Source: Variovorax sp. PCZ-1
Lineage (GTDB): Bacteria > Pseudomonadota > Gammaproteobacteria > Burkholderiales > Burkholderiaceae_C
NCBI RefSeq assembly: GCF_018413605.1
Contig: NZ_JAHCDN010000001.1
Span: forward strand, 1,984,001-2,048,000
DNA: 64,000 nucleotides
Direction: 5' to 3'
The translations under genes and the position numbers were made by a program. Shown here piece by piece: positions 53,775 through 63,610 of the stretch. The notes beneath the pieces are model-generated. The model saw nothing but the letters and a program-made list of their open reading frames with translations, had not been told where the DNA came from and did no database searches. Position 1 is the stretch's first letter. Every line of letters starts with the position of its first letter.

Positions 53775-56743
53775 GCTTCGTGCCATCACGTTTACCAAAC
53801 GGCGGACGCATTGACCGCAGCCGTACTATACGCTTCACTTTTGATAGCAAACAATACAATGGATATGCCGGCGACACCCTTGCTTCGGCACTATTAGCTA
53901 ATGGCGTGACGCTTGTCGCACGCAGCTGGAAATACCACCGTCCACGCGGCTTGTTGGGCGCTGGCGTGGAAGAGCCCAATGCGCTGGTGCAATTGCACGA
54001 AGGCGCGCGCACTGTGCCCAATGCGCGCATGACCGAAGTGATCTTGAGCGAAGGCTTGGTCGCTCACAGCATCCATGCCAGCCCTTCTCTTGCCTTCGAT
54101 TGGCGCGCGATCAATGGCTTCATATCGCGCTTGATCCCCGCCGGCTTCTATTACAAAACCTTCATGGCCTCGCAGCGCGCGTGGCACTTTTTTGAAAAGC
54201 ACATTCGCAAAGCGAGTGGCTTGGGCGCATCGCCCACCGTGGCTGACCCTGATGTGTATGACAAACAATTCGCTCATACCGATGTGTTGGTGGTCGGTGG
54301 CGGTGCGGCTGGCTTGGCAGCGGCGCTTGCAGCATCGCGCGACGGCAAGCGCGTGATGCTCTGCGATGAGCAGGCCGAGCTCGGCGGCTGGCTGCTCACC
54401 AGCCGAGAGCAGATTCACGGACAAAAAGCATCGTCATGGCTCACGCAAACTTTGCAAGCCTTGCGCGAATCGCCTGATGTGACTTTGCTTCCGCGCAGCA
54501 CTGCCTTCGGCTACCAAGATCACAACTTGGTCACGCTGATTGAACGCAAGCATGATGGCGTGCCGCAAAGCGAGACCAAGGGCTATCGCGAGCGCTTATG
54601 GCGAGTGCGCGCAAAGCAAGTGATCTTGGCGACAGGTGCACATGAGCGCCCCATGGTATTTGCCAACAATGATCTGCCCGGCGTGATGCTCGCTAGCGCA
54701 GCAGCCGTCTATACGCAGCGCTATGCGATTCGCTTGGCCGCCAATGCCATCGTCTTCACCAACAACGACAGCGCTTACGAAGGCGCTATCGCTTTGAAGG
54801 AAAGCGGTGCGAGTGTGCGTGTGGTGGATGCCCGCGCACAGCCTAGTGGCGAGTTCACCCAACGCGCACGCACTCTCGGTATTGACATCTTGGCAGGCCA
54901 TGTGGTCACACAAGCTCTGGGCAAAAAGCATATCAATGGTGTGCAGGTGCAAGCGATCAATGCGCAAGACCAGATCACAGGCTCAGCTCAAACCATGGCT
55001 TGCGATCTGCTGGCCACCTCGGGCGGTTTCAGCCCTGTCATTCATCTGCATTCCCAGGCTGGCAGTAAAGCGGTGTGGAGCGATGAGCAATTGGCCTTCA
55101 TTCCCGGCAAAGCCATACAAGGCGAGCGCAGTGCAGGCTCATGCCGTGGTGCGTTCAGCCTGCAGGCTGCTGCACACGATGGCGCAGATAGTGGCGCAGG
55201 AAAATCGCAGCAAAGCCCAGCCACGCCGCATCTGCGCGAGCTCTGGCTCGTGCCCCATGCGCTGCCGGCCAGCCGCGCACCCAAGCAGTTCGTAGATTTT
55301 CAAAACGACGTAACAGCAGCTGACATCAGATTAGCCACCCGCGAAGGCTTTGAATCTATCGAACACGTCAAGCGCTACACCGCCCTCGGCTTCGGAACAG
55401 ACCAAGGCAAAACCGGCAACATCAACGGCATGGGCATCGTGGCGCAAGCGCTTGGCAAACCCATACCCGCCGTGGGCACGACCACTTTCCGCCCCAACTA
55501 CACGCCCGTGACTTTCGGCGCATTGGCTGGCCTAGAGCTTGGCGATGGTTTTGATCCAATGCGCATCACGCCGATGCACTCTTGGCATGTGAAGCACGGC
55601 GCAAGGTTTGAAGACGTGGGGCAATGGAAACGCGCTTGGTATTTCCCGAAAGCAGGCGAAGACTTGCATGCAGCCGTCAAACGCGAGGTGCTTGCTGTGC
55701 GCAACGCCGTCGGCACGCTCGATGCTTCCACACTCGGCAAGATCGATATCCAAGGCCCTGATGCTGCCACCCTGCTCAACTGGGTGTATTCCAATGCTTG
55801 GAGCAAGCTCGAAGTGGGAAAATGCCGCTACGGCTTGATGCTCGATGAAAACGGCATGGTGTTTGACGATGGCGTAACCGTGCGCTTGGCTGAAAACCAT
55901 TTCCTCATGCACACCACCACCGGCGGCGCAGCGCGCGTGCTCGCATGGCTGGAGCGCTGGTTGCAAACCGAATGGCCGCATTTGAAGGTGTATCTCACCA
56001 GCGTGACCGATCATTGGGCAACCACAGCACTGGCTGGCCCAAAAAGCCGCGAGCTGTTGCAAAAGCTGTGCACCGATGTTGATTTTGATGATGCGGCGTT
56101 TCCCTTCATGTCGTACCGAGAAGGTACGGTGGCTGGCGTGAAGGCTCGCATCATGCGCATCAGCTTCTCGGGCGAGCGCAGCTATGAGGTGAATGTGCCT
56201 GCTGCTCAAGGCTTGCAAGTTTGGCAAGCGATTCACGAAGCCGGTCAGCCGTTGGGTATCACACCCTACGGCACGGAGACGATGCACGTGCTGCGTGCAG
56301 AAAAAGGTTTCATCATCGTGGGGCAGGATACCGATGGCTCAGTCACTCCGATTGACCTCGGCATGGGCGGCATGGTAGCGAAGACCAAAGACTTTTTAGG
56401 CAAACGGTCGCTGTCCCGCTCAGACACCGTGCGCACTGACCGCAAGCAGCTCGTGGGTTTACTCACGCATGATGAAAAGTTTGTGTTGCCCGAAGGTGCG
56501 CAAATCTTGGAGGCCGACCCAGCGCAAATCCCAGCCGGTCAGCTTGTGCCGATGGCTGGGCATGTGACATCAAGCTATTTCAGCCCTACCCTTAACCGCA
56601 GCATCGCCATGGCCTTGGTGAAATCCGGCCACAGCCGCACTGGGCAAAGCATCCGCGTGGGCATGCGCGATGGCTCGAGCGTGATGGCCACCATTTCCAG
56701 CCCTGTCTTCTTCGACCCTCAAGCGGAGCGTCAAAATGCCTGA
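53771..56743 (+). CDS. soxA: Sarcosine oxidase alpha subunit
   Basis: A 990-residue protein of the usual SoxA size. The N-terminus has GYAGDTLASALLANGV and RSWKYHRPRGLLGAG, then an NAD-binding motif (VLVVGGGAAGLAAALAASR). The C-terminal third is a GcvT-like tetrahydrofolate-binding domain ending near FFDPQAERQNA. It conveys the methylene group to tetrahydrofolate. It overlaps soxD by 4 bp and soxG by 8 bp. A TATGCCGGCGA string at its start resembles the dispersed repeat but is explained by conserved residues. Confidence 0.97.
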   Translation: MSFVPSRLPNGGRIDRSRTIRFTFDSKQYNGYAGDTLASALLANGVTLVARSWKYHRPRGLLGAGVEEPNALVQLHEGARTVPNARMTEVILSEGLVAHSIHASPSLAFDWRAINGFISRLIPAGFYYKTFMASQRAWHFFEKHIRKASGLGASPTVADPDVYDKQFAHTDVLVVGGGAAGLAAALAASRDGKRVMLCDEQAELGGWLLTSREQIHGQKASSWLTQTLQALRESPDVTLLPRSTAFGYQDHNLVTLIERKHDGVPQSETKGYRERLWRVRAKQVILATGAHERPMVFANNDLPGVMLASAAAVYTQRYAIRLAANAIVFTNNDSAYEGAIALKESGASVRVVDARAQPSGEFTQRARTLGIDILAGHVVTQALGKKHINGVQVQAINAQDQITGSAQTMACDLLATSGGFSPVIHLHSQAGSKAVWSDEQLAFIPGKAIQGERSAGSCRGAFSLQAAAHDGADSGAGKSQQSPATPHLRELWLVPHALPASRAPKQFVDFQNDVTAADIRLATREGFESIEHVKRYTALGFGTDQGKTGNINGMGIVAQALGKPIPAVGTTTFRPNYTPVTFGALAGLELGDGFDPMRITPMHSWHVKHGARFEDVGQWKRAWYFPKAGEDLHAAVKREVLAVRNAVGTLDASTLGKIDIQGPDAATLLNWVYSNAWSKLEVGKCRYGLMLDENGMVFDDGVTVRLAENHFLMHTTTGGAARVLAWLERWLQTEWPHLKVYLTSVTDHWATTALAGPKSRELLQKLCTDVDFDDAAFPFMSYREGTVAGVKARIMRISFSGERSYEVNVPAAQGLQVWQAIHEAGQPLGITPYGTETMHVLRAEKGFIIVGQDTDGSVTPIDLGMGGMVAKTKDFLGKRSLSRSDTVRTDRKQLVGLLTHDEKFVLPEGAQILEADPAQIPAGQLVPMAGHVTSSYFSPTLNRSIAMALVKSGHSRTGQSIRVGMRDGSSVMATISSPVFFDPQAERQNA

Positions 56744-57305
56744 TCCTGTGCAAAATCTTCACATCCATTGGCAAACCGATCTCAGCGTGCTCAGCCTGCG
56801 CGGCGAAGGCACGGCGATTGCTCAAGGCGTCGAGCGCGCCTTAGGTCTTGCCCTGCCTTCCAGCACCAACACCACACATCAACAAGGCGACATTCGCCTC
56901 GTTTGGGTCAGCCCCGATGATTGCTTTGTGATCGCACCGTCCGCGCAGGCGGCAAAGCTCGAAGCAGCGTTGCGCGAAGCATTGCAAGCCCAACATTTCG
57001 CCGTCACCGATGTCAGCAGTGGTTATTTTTTGCTTTCACTAGCCGGCGCAGGTGCGCGCAGCATGCTCGCACAAGGTTGTCCTCTAGATTTGCATCCAAA
57101 GAATTTTGCTTTAGGTCAATGCGCAGGCAGCCATTTCTTTAAAGCATCAGTGTGGCTGTGGCCAGCATCCGACTCGACTGCTGAACCCAAATTTGAATTA
57201 CTCATACGCCGCAGCTTTGCGTCGTATGTCGACACCATGATCAACAAAGCCTCGCTTGAATGCAAGGTGGAACGCTCAGGCCAGGAGATTGAAGCTTATG
57301 CATGA
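56736..57305 (+). CDS. soxG: Sarcosine oxidase gamma subunit
   Basis: A 189-residue SoxG with the expected features RLVWVSPDDCFVIAP, TDVSSGYFLLSLAGAGARSML and LDLHPKNFALGQCAGSHF. It is the smallest folate-domain-like subunit and completes the tetramer. It overlaps both soxA and purU by 8 bp, pointing to tight translational coupling. Confidence 0.93.
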   Translation: MPDPVQNLHIHWQTDLSVLSLRGEGTAIAQGVERALGLALPSSTNTTHQQGDIRLVWVSPDDCFVIAPSAQAAKLEAALREALQAQHFAVTDVSSGYFLLSLAGAGARSMLAQGCPLDLHPKNFALGQCAGSHFFKASVWLWPASDSTAEPKFELLIRRSFASYVDTMINKASLECKVERSGQEIEAYA

Positions 57306-58179
57306 CCTCACCACTGCACATCGCTACGCCATCACGTTAGAAGCTGCGAGCGCACGCGGACAAGTGGCCGCCATCACTGCTCTGTTGGAGCAACATGGCG
57401 CTTACATTGAAGAGCTTTCCGTTTTTGATGACGAGCTCAGCCAACGCTTTTATTTGCGCTGCGTGTTTCGCGTAGAAACTCAGGCAGGCACAGGTTTTGA
57501 TTTAGCAGCCTTGCGCGATCAGTATGCGGCATGGCTTCAATCGCAGCAAGATGCCAAAGGCCGTGTCGCCTCTCTATCTGAGCCAGCCCGAGTGCTCATT
57601 ATGGTCTCCAAGGCCGATCATTGCTTGCAAGAAATTCTGGCGCAATGGCGGCGCGATGAGTTGCCGATGAAGATCGTTGCTATCGCGTCTAACCACAAAG
57701 ATTTAGAACCCTTGGCACAAGCCCATGGCATCCCCTTTCATCATCTGCCCATCACCCCAGAGACCAAACCAGAGCAAGAAGCGAAGCTGCTGCAATTGCT
57801 GGAGCAGTATCAAGCGCAATGGGTCGTGCTTGCGCGCTACATGCAAGTGCTCTCGCCTGCCATGTGTGAGCGCCTCAAAGGCAGTGCCATCAATATCCAT
57901 CACTCTTTCCTGCCCGGTTTCAAAGGCGCGCGGCCTTACGAGCAAGCGCACGCACGCGGCGTGAAGATGATCGGCGCGACAGCGCATTTCGTCACCATCG
58001 ATCTCGACGAAGGTCCGATCATTGAGCAAGAAGTCCAGCGCGTGGATCACAGCGCCAAGCCGCAACAACTGCAAAGCATTGGCCGCCATTTAGAGAGCTT
58101 GGTGCTCTCACGCGCGCTCAGCTATGTGCTGGAGCACCGCGTGTTTCTGAATGGACAGCGCGTTGTCGTTTTGCGTTAA
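57298..58179 (+). CDS. purU: Formyltetrahydrofolate deformylase
   Basis: A 293-residue PurU with an N-terminal ACT domain (about residues 8-88) and a formyltransferase-type catalytic domain (about 92-290) with NIHHSFLPGFKGARPY and the downstream GATAHFVTIDLDEGPI. It releases formate from 10-formyl-tetrahydrofolate and so recycles the folate loaded by sarcosine oxidase. AGGAG lies 12 bp before ATG 57298; an in-frame upstream start at 57256 lies inside soxG. Confidence 0.95.
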   Translation: MHDLTTAHRYAITLEAASARGQVAAITALLEQHGAYIEELSVFDDELSQRFYLRCVFRVETQAGTGFDLAALRDQYAAWLQSQQDAKGRVASLSEPARVLIMVSKADHCLQEILAQWRRDELPMKIVAIASNHKDLEPLAQAHGIPFHHLPITPETKPEQEAKLLQLLEQYQAQWVVLARYMQVLSPAMCERLKGSAINIHHSFLPGFKGARPYEQAHARGVKMIGATAHFVTIDLDEGPIIEQEVQRVDHSAKPQQLQSIGRHLESLVLSRALSYVLEHRVFLNGQRVVVLR

Positions 58180-58188
58180 ACGTCAATC

Positions 58189-58251
58189 GCTATATTTTTA
58201 ATAGCACTCTGCGCAGGTTGTATGCCGGCGAAGTGCTCAAAAGCCTCTTGG
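58189..58251 (+). repeat. Dispersed repeat, copy 13
   Basis: It reads GCTATATTTTTAATAGC, ACTCTGCGCAGGTTG, TATGCCGGCGAAGTGC, TCAAAAGCCTC. It lies between convergent purU and SnoaL-B. Confidence 0.9.
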
Positions 58252-58270
58252 TTTTCCAGCTGAAGCCTGC

Positions 58271-59245
58271 TCAGGCTTGATGGGCGTAGATCTGCTTCCA
58301 GATCGACACTTCGTCGAAGGTGATCCACTCATTGGTCACGCGGCCTTGTGTGACGTGAGCATGCGATAAACCCATCATGTACAGCGTCGCACCCGTGGGC
58401 TGGCCGAAATGCCCCCAACCGGTGTGTGTGCCGGAGAGTGACCAGCGCGCGGCGATGCGCAAGGGCTGCTCGGCATCGCGATTGATGAAAGCGCTGTGGA
58501 CTGTTAGCTTGGCATCGGGCATCGAGGCCAAATAGCCGATGATGAAGCGATCAATATCGGCGTGGCCATAGCGGATATCGCCGCCTGGGGCGTAGAGATT
58601 TGCGCCGTTGAAATACACATCTTTGATGGCAGCTGTGTTCTTCTCGTTCCAAATATCGTGCAGGCCTTGCACGTATTTCGCCACAGCTGGGTCTGCGTCA
58701 ACCTTGACGGGGCACTGTGTGGGTTGATCATGCTCCGGCTTGAAAAAGCTTAACTGTTTGCCCGCTTGCAGTTCAACATCAGCTTGGATACGAGCCATCT
58801 CTTGAGCAGTCGTGCCCATGCAGTTGGCAAATGCAGCTTGATCGCGCACCAGCCATTCTTCCACCACCACTTGGTCACGCACCCAGCAATCCGCAATGAT
58901 GCGGCTGCGTACTGGGCGGCTAGTAGCTTTGCCATAGATGCCATCTCCGGTGTGCGTCATCACCGAGACGAGGCGATGCGAGGAGAGAAACGAGCCATCG
59001 GCATACGGCTGCCAAATCACATCTTCACCAATCAGCTGGCGGTCTGGAAACTGATGCAAGGTTTGCAGGGTTTGCGCTGTGACGCCTTGGTTGGAGCCTG
59101 TGTAGCCTGTGGGTGCGCGCAGTTTGATGTTAGGAGCGTAGTATTTGTCGAGCTTGGCGCCGATGCCTCGGTCTTCCCAAATTTCACGCGTGATGCCGTA
59201 GATGAAATCCGGCACATTTTGGTAAGGGCGAAGGTCGTGAAGCAT
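58271..59245 (-). CDS. Tandem SnoaL-like protein B
   Basis: A 324-residue protein with two SnoaL/NTF2-like halves (about residues 5-155 and 175-320). Markers are YAPNIKLRAPTGYTGSNQG and DGSFLSSHRLVSVMTHTGDG, and ARWSLSGTHTGWGHFGQPTG. The first half is clearly closest to protein C (LSSHRxxSxMTHxGDG shared). GGAGAC precedes the ATG. It is divergent from the HisD-like gene. The function is unknown; hydrolase-like cyclase, isomerase or binding roles are possible. Confidence 0.75.
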   Translation of the reverse strand: MLHDLRPYQNVPDFIYGITREIWEDRGIGAKLDKYYAPNIKLRAPTGYTGSNQGVTAQTLQTLHQFPDRQLIGEDVIWQPYADGSFLSSHRLVSVMTHTGDGIYGKATSRPVRSRIIADCWVRDQVVVEEWLVRDQAAFANCMGTTAQEMARIQADVELQAGKQLSFFKPEHDQPTQCPVKVDADPAVAKYVQGLHDIWNEKNTAAIKDVYFNGANLYAPGGDIRYGHADIDRFIIGYLASMPDAKLTVHSAFINRDAEQPLRIAARWSLSGTHTGWGHFGQPTGATLYMMGLSHAHVTQGRVTNEWITFDEVSIWKQIYAHQA

Positions 59246-59287
59246 GCTGCAAGTCTCCTTTTGTCACGATTATGCGGCAAACCGAAA

Positions 59288-59402
59288 TGAATATGTATGC
59301 ATTGCCCTGCTGATATTTTGTCTAAGGCAAAAATAGCTCTGAAATCTAGGGTATTCACGGATTATTCAAAACTATAAAGTTCATATGATGCATTCGTATG
59401 CA
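59288..59402. promoter_or_regulatory. Divergent promoter region, SnoaL-B / HisD-like dehydrogenase
   Basis: Two palindrome-like sites flank the region: TGAATATGTATGCA (59288-59301) and TGCATTCGTATGCA (59389-59402). Between them lie AATAGCTCTGAAA (59333-59345) and CTAGGGTATTCAC (59346-59358). The AGGGTATT-to-TGCAT spacing is 41 bp, as in the SnoaL-A promoter region. The central CG of TGCATTCGTATGCA is typical of LacI-family operators, and a LacI gene lies downstream. Confidence 0.55.
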
Positions 59403-59420
59403 AACCCTAAGGCAGTCATC

Positions 59421-60743
59421 ATGACCATTCGTTACCTCAAGCGCGGAAAAGACGCGCAAGCCAAATCTGAAGCCGATGCCAAAGTGCGCGCCACTGTGGA
59501 AGGCATTTTGAAAGACATCGAAGCGCGCGGCGACGAGGCCGTGCGCGAATACAGCAAAAAATTCGACAACTGGGAGCCAGCGGACTTTCGCCTCTCGCAG
59601 GCAGACATTGAAAAAGCCGTGAAATCTCTTTCTGCGCGCGAGACAGAGGACATCCAGTTTGCGCAAAAGCAAATCCGCAAGTTCGCCACTGCTCAGCTTC
59701 ACAGCATGAAAGAGGTCGAGATCGAGACAATGCCTGGCGTGATACTGGGTCATAAGCATGTGCCGATGAGTGCAGTGGGCTGCTATGTGCCAGGTGGCAA
59801 ATACCCCATGATCGCTTCTGCGCACATGAGCGTGCTCACGGCTAAGGTGGCGGGTGTGAAGCGCATCGTCTCCACTGCGCCCACCTTCCAAGGTGCGCCA
59901 CATCCGGCCATCGTGACCGCGATGCATTTCGCTGGCGCAGATGAAATTCTCACGCTCGGTGGCGTGCAAGCGGTCGCTGCGATGGCGATTGGCACGCAAT
60001 CGATCAAACCAGTGGATATGCTGGTGGGCCCCGGCAATATGTTTGTGGCCGAAGCCAAGCGCCAGCTCTTTGGCCGCGTCGGCATTGATTTGTTTGCTGG
60101 CCCTACCGAGACTTTGGTGATTGCAGATGAAACTGTGGATGGCGAAATTTGCGCCGTAGATTTACTCGGCCAAGGCGAGCATGGCCCGACATCGCCTGTG
60201 GTGCTACTCACCAACAGCGAGAAGCTAGCGAAAGAAACCATCGCAGAAGTTGAGCGCCAGCTCAAAATCTTACCCACTGCGGGCATTGCCGCTTTAAGCT
60301 GGGCAGAGTTTGGCGAAGTGATTGTGTGTGATACCTACGAAGAAATGCTAGCGATGGCCGACGAGCTCGCCTCTGAGCATGTGCAAATCATGACGAGCCG
60401 CGACGATTGGTTTGCCACCCACATGCAAAACTACGGCGCGCATTTCATCGGCCCGCGCACCAATGTAGCCTATGGCGACAAAGTGATTGGCACGAACCAC
60501 ACCCTTCCCACCAACAAAGCTGCTCGCTACACCGGTGGCCTTTGGGTGGGCAAATTCCTCAAAACCTGCACCTATCAAAAAGTCACCACCAATGAAGCCA
60601 GTGCCCTAATCGGCGAATACTGCTCACGCTTGTGCCATATGGAAAACTTCGCAGGCCATGGCGAGCAAGCCAACATCCGCGTGCGCCGCTATGGCACGCG
60701 AGATGAGGTGCCTTGGTATGAGCCCGTGCCCGCGCTGGCTTGA
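59421..60743 (+). CDS. HisD-like (histidinol dehydrogenase family) alcohol dehydrogenase
   Basis: A 440-residue HisD-family enzyme. It keeps the general-base Glu-His pair (ASEHVQI), the zinc-ligand segments ([37 protein letters not shown]) and the NAD region [11 protein letters not shown]. It is not near other his genes and is flanked by SnoaL, SDR and LacI genes, so it is a catabolic relative. Known catabolic members include HpsN, which oxidises 2,3-dihydroxypropane-1-sulfonate. The substrate here is unknown. AAGG lies 9 bp before ATG 59421. Confidence 0.85.
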   Translation: MTIRYLKRGKDAQAKSEADAKVRATVEGILKDIEARGDEAVREYSKKFDNWEPADFRLSQADIEKAVKSLSARETEDIQFAQKQIRKFATAQLHSMKEVEIETMPGVILGHKHVPMSAVGCYVPGGKYPMIASAHMSVLTAKVAGVKRIVSTAPTFQGAPHPAIVTAMHFAGADEILTLGGVQAVAAMAIGTQSIKPVDMLVGPGNMFVAEAKRQLFGRVGIDLFAGPTETLVIADETVDGEICAVDLLGQGEHGPTSPVVLLTNSEKLAKETIAEVERQLKILPTAGIAALSWAEFGEVIVCDTYEEMLAMADELASEHVQIMTSRDDWFATHMQNYGAHFIGPRTNVAYGDKVIGTNHTLPTNKAARYTGGLWVGKFLKTCTYQKVTTNEASALIGEYCSRLCHMENFAGHGEQANIRVRRYGTRDEVPWYEPVPALA

Positions 60744-60777
60744 TCCATTGGCTTGATCTTTGCAACAGCCAAGCTTT

Positions 60778-61545
60778 ATGAAGACTCCCAGCTTCCGCCT
60801 CGATGGCAAGCGCGCTTTGGTCACAGGCGGCTCCAAAGGCATTGGCTTGGCCGCTGCGCATGCGCTGGTGCAGGCGGGCGCGGAAGTGGTGATCGCGGCA
60901 CGCAATACTCCTGAATTGATAGCAGCTTGCGCAGATATTACGCCGGCGAGTGGCCTAAAAGACCCAAAAATCAGCTATCAAACTGTGGATGTGCTCGACA
61001 GCGGCGCAGTGAATCAACTCTTTGCCTCCAAAGGCGTATTTGACATCGTGATCAACAATGCCGGTACGAATCGCCCCAAGCTAATTGAAGACAGTAGCGA
61101 TGAGGATTTGGATGCCGTCATTGATCTGAATGTGAAAGCTGCGTTCTATGTCTTGCGTGCCGCTGCGCGAAGCTTGAAGTTAGCTGGTAAGTCAGGTAGC
61201 TTGATCAATATCTCATCGCAAATGGGTCACGTCGGCGGCCCCAAGCGAGCGATGTATTGTGCGAGCAAGCATGCGCTGGAAGGCATGACAAAAGCCTTAG
61301 CTTGGGAATTGGGGGGGCATGGCATTCGGGTGAACTCCATTTGCCCGACCTTCATTGAAACGGAGCTGACATCTCCCATGCTCTCCGATCCTGATTTCAA
61401 ATCATTTGTGACCAGCAAAATAGCGCTCGGGCGCGTTGGGAAACTGGAAGAAATCATGGGTGCCGTCGTCTTTTTAGCCAGCGATGCATCCAGCCTGATG
61501 ACGGGCAGTGCCTTGATGCTGGATGGCGGTTGGACTGCGAGCTAA
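60778..61545 (+). CDS. Short-chain dehydrogenase/reductase
   Basis: A 255-residue classical SDR with the cofactor motif TGGSKGIG, NNAG in the middle, catalytic Ser in ISSQMG and Tyr-x3-Lys in YCASK. It follows the HisD-like gene and precedes lacI by 3 bp, so it should take part in the same pathway as an alcohol or polyol dehydrogenase. Dispersed repeat copy 14 is embedded after residue 40 and encodes LIAACADITPASGLKD, in the position of the variable beta-2/alpha-3 region. Confidence 0.9.
   Translation: MKTPSFRLDGKRALVTGGSKGIGLAAAHALVQAGAEVVIAARNTPELIAACADITPASGLKDPKISYQTVDVLDSGAVNQLFASKGVFDIVINNAGTNRPKLIEDSSDEDLDAVIDLNVKAAFYVLRAAARSLKLAGKSGSLINISSQMGHVGGPKRAMYCASKHALEGMTKALAWELGGHGIRVNSICPTFIETELTSPMLSDPDFKSFVTSKIALGRVGKLEEIMGAVVFLASDASSLMTGSALMLDGGWTAS
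60911..60971 (+). repeat. Dispersed repeat, copy 14 (inside SDR gene)
   Basis: It reads CTGAATTGATAGCAGC, TTGCGCAGATATTACG, CCGGCGAGTGGCC, TAAAAGACCCAAAAATC. It is read in the forward frame shared with copy 9. Confidence 0.8.
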
Positions 61546-61548
61546 GCT

Positions 61549-62577
61549 ATGGTTAAAGCGGCCACATCCATCGACGTTGCTAAGCTGGCTGGCGTGAGTC
61601 AATCTGCTGTGAGCCGCACTTACACGCCGGGCGCGAGTGTGGCTGAGACGACGCGAAGCAAGGTTATGGATGCCGCCCGCAAACTCGGCTACCGTCCCAA
61701 CGCGATTGCGCGTACGCTGATCACCCGCAAGAGCCGCATGATCGCTGTCGTGGCTTCTTATCTCGACAATCAGTTTTATCCTGTTGTCATTGAAAAGCTT
61801 TCCAAGCGCCTCCAAGACGATGGCTACCACGTGTTGCTCTTCATTGCAGAAGCACATCAAGAAGCCGATGAGCTGCTGATGCAGCTCATGCAATACCACG
61901 TTGATGGCATTGTGTTGCTCAGTGCAACGCTCTCATCGGGCCTAGCCAAAGATTGTGCGGATGCAGGCATTCCCGTGATTTTGTTTAACCGTATTGCCCA
62001 AGCAGGTGGTACGGTGAATTCTGTGGCGAGTGATAACGAAGCCGGCGGCCGCATGGCAGCCCAAGCCCTGCTCGCTGCTGGGCACAAACGCATCGGCTAT
62101 ATCGCTGGCATGGAAGACTCATCGACCAACCGAGACCGCGAGGCGGGCTTCAACGCGGAGCTGGCCGCTGCTGGCCATCGCGTTTTTGCGCGAACCGTGG
62201 GCCACTACAGCTTTGAGGGCGCTCAGATCGCGGCAAGGCAAATGTTTCAATCCAAGGATGCAAAGCAGCGCCCCAGCGCCGTGTTTGTGGCCAACGATCA
62301 CATGGCGATTGCCGTGATGGACACACTGCGTAGCGAGCTTCAATTGCGCGTGCCGCAAGATGTGGCTGTAATCGGTTTTGATAACGTGCCCCAAGCCGCA
62401 TGGGGTGGCTATTCACTCTCCAGCATTGAGCAAGATGCGCAAGCCATGATTGAAGCAACGGCGCGCATCATGCTGGAGCAAATCCAAGACGATACTGCAC
62501 AGGCGCAGCATGTGTACTTGCCTGTGCGGTTGATTGAACGTGGCTCCACAGCTCACGTTCTAGGGAAATCGGCATGA
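61549..62577 (+). CDS. LacI-family transcriptional regulator
   Basis: A 342-residue LacI regulator with an N-terminal helix-turn-helix (DVAKLAGVSQSAVSRTYTPG), hinge ARTLITRKSRMIAVV, and a periplasmic-binding-protein-like effector domain (about residues 60-335). It lies inside the operon, 3 bp after the SDR gene and overlapping SnoaL-C by 4 bp. It is the likely reader of the TGnAT-CG-ATGCA sites at 51098, 59288 and 59389. Effectors of the family are mostly sugars or polyols. Confidence 0.92.
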   Translation: MVKAATSIDVAKLAGVSQSAVSRTYTPGASVAETTRSKVMDAARKLGYRPNAIARTLITRKSRMIAVVASYLDNQFYPVVIEKLSKRLQDDGYHVLLFIAEAHQEADELLMQLMQYHVDGIVLLSATLSSGLAKDCADAGIPVILFNRIAQAGGTVNSVASDNEAGGRMAAQALLAAGHKRIGYIAGMEDSSTNRDREAGFNAELAAAGHRVFARTVGHYSFEGAQIAARQMFQSKDAKQRPSAVFVANDHMAIAVMDTLRSELQLRVPQDVAVIGFDNVPQAAWGGYSLSSIEQDAQAMIEATARIMLEQIQDDTAQAQHVYLPVRLIERGSTAHVLGKSA

Positions 62578-63602
62578 ACCCACTGAATACGACGCCTGCA
62601 TATCACACCAGCGCAGCCATGCAAGGCTTTCACGCTGAATTCAAGAATTTGGACGATTACATCCGAGTCATCACAGATCGCATTTGGGAAGGTCGCCAGA
62701 TCGAGACGATTCGAGATTACTACTCTGACCCATGTGGTGTGATCACGCCTGCTGGCGCGACGACGGATGTGCAAAGTGTGATTGATGGCACGAAGGCCAC
62801 GCTCGCCCAATTTCCTGACCGCAGGCTACTCGCAGAAGACGTGATTGAAGCGGGCGATGCGCAGACGGGTTTTTTATCGTCGCACCGCATTATCAGCACC
62901 ATGACACATTTGGGCGATGGTAATTTCGGCAAAGCCACGGGCAAAAAAATCCACGTACGCACTGTGGCCGATTGCGTCTGCAAGGACAATCGTATCGTGC
63001 ATGAATGGTTGGTACGAGATCAAGGCGCGATTGCTCTTGCTGTGGGCAGCACACCGCAAGAGATGGCAAAGCAATGGCTAGCCGCACGCAGCAAACCACT
63101 GCTTCCCCAACGCCTGTCTGCCGCGCCCATCTGGTGGCGCAACCCAATGAGCAACTCCCCTGTAGCTCAGAGCTATGCCGTATCGGTTGGCCAGATGCTG
63201 ACTGGCAAAGCTGTAGATATCACGCTCTATGATGAAGCTGCATGCCATATGGGACCTGTGAACTCTACGCATTACGGCCGCCAAGAAATTCAAGGCTTTT
63301 ATGCCTCTATCGCCCGCAGTATCAGCGCAAGCAGCTATGAAATTGAGAGCATCACCTTCATGCCCGCGAGCAGCAGCGCTGGCCGCCCGCCTCGCGTAGC
63401 ACTGCGATGGCGCTTAAAGGGGCAGCACACAGGCGTTGGTCGCTACAGTGCTGAGGCACGTAATCAGCTCGATATCTTAGGTATCAACCACGCAGAGTTC
63501 GTCAAAATTAATAACACTTGGCAAGTGCATCGTGAATGGGTTTTGATCGACGATGTCGCAGTATGGATGCAAGTGCTTGATAACACAGCTTCCCAAAAAT
63601 AA
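62574..63602 (+). CDS. Tandem SnoaL-like protein C
   Basis: A 342-residue protein with two SnoaL/NTF2-like halves. The first (about residues 22-165) shares LSSHRIISTMTHLGDG with protein B, and the second shows RWRLKGQHTGVGRY. It overlaps lacI by 4 bp (ATGA) and lies 8 bp before the ABC ATPase gene. The three paralogues suggest either successive steps or different substrates of the same pathway. Function unknown. Confidence 0.75.
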   Translation: MNPLNTTPAYHTSAAMQGFHAEFKNLDDYIRVITDRIWEGRQIETIRDYYSDPCGVITPAGATTDVQSVIDGTKATLAQFPDRRLLAEDVIEAGDAQTGFLSSHRIISTMTHLGDGNFGKATGKKIHVRTVADCVCKDNRIVHEWLVRDQGAIALAVGSTPQEMAKQWLAARSKPLLPQRLSAAPIWWRNPMSNSPVAQSYAVSVGQMLTGKAVDITLYDEAACHMGPVNSTHYGRQEIQGFYASIARSISASSYEIESITFMPASSSAGRPPRVALRWRLKGQHTGVGRYSAEARNQLDILGINHAEFVKINNTWQVHREWVLIDDVAVWMQVLDNTASQK

Positions 63603-63610
63603 AGGCAATC

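Noticed and set aside
53845-53880. A TTTGATAGC ... TATGCCGGCGA stretch at the start of soxA that resembles the dispersed repeat
   Set aside because: The encoded residues (GYAGDTLASALLANG) are conserved in SoxA proteins generally, the GCGCA core is missing, and the frame differs from that of the genuine intragenic copies.
59421-60743. Annotation as histidine-biosynthesis hisD
   Set aside because: No other his gene is near, and the gene is embedded in a catabolic operon with SDR, LacI, SnoaL and ABC genes, so a HisD-like catabolic dehydrogenase is more likely.
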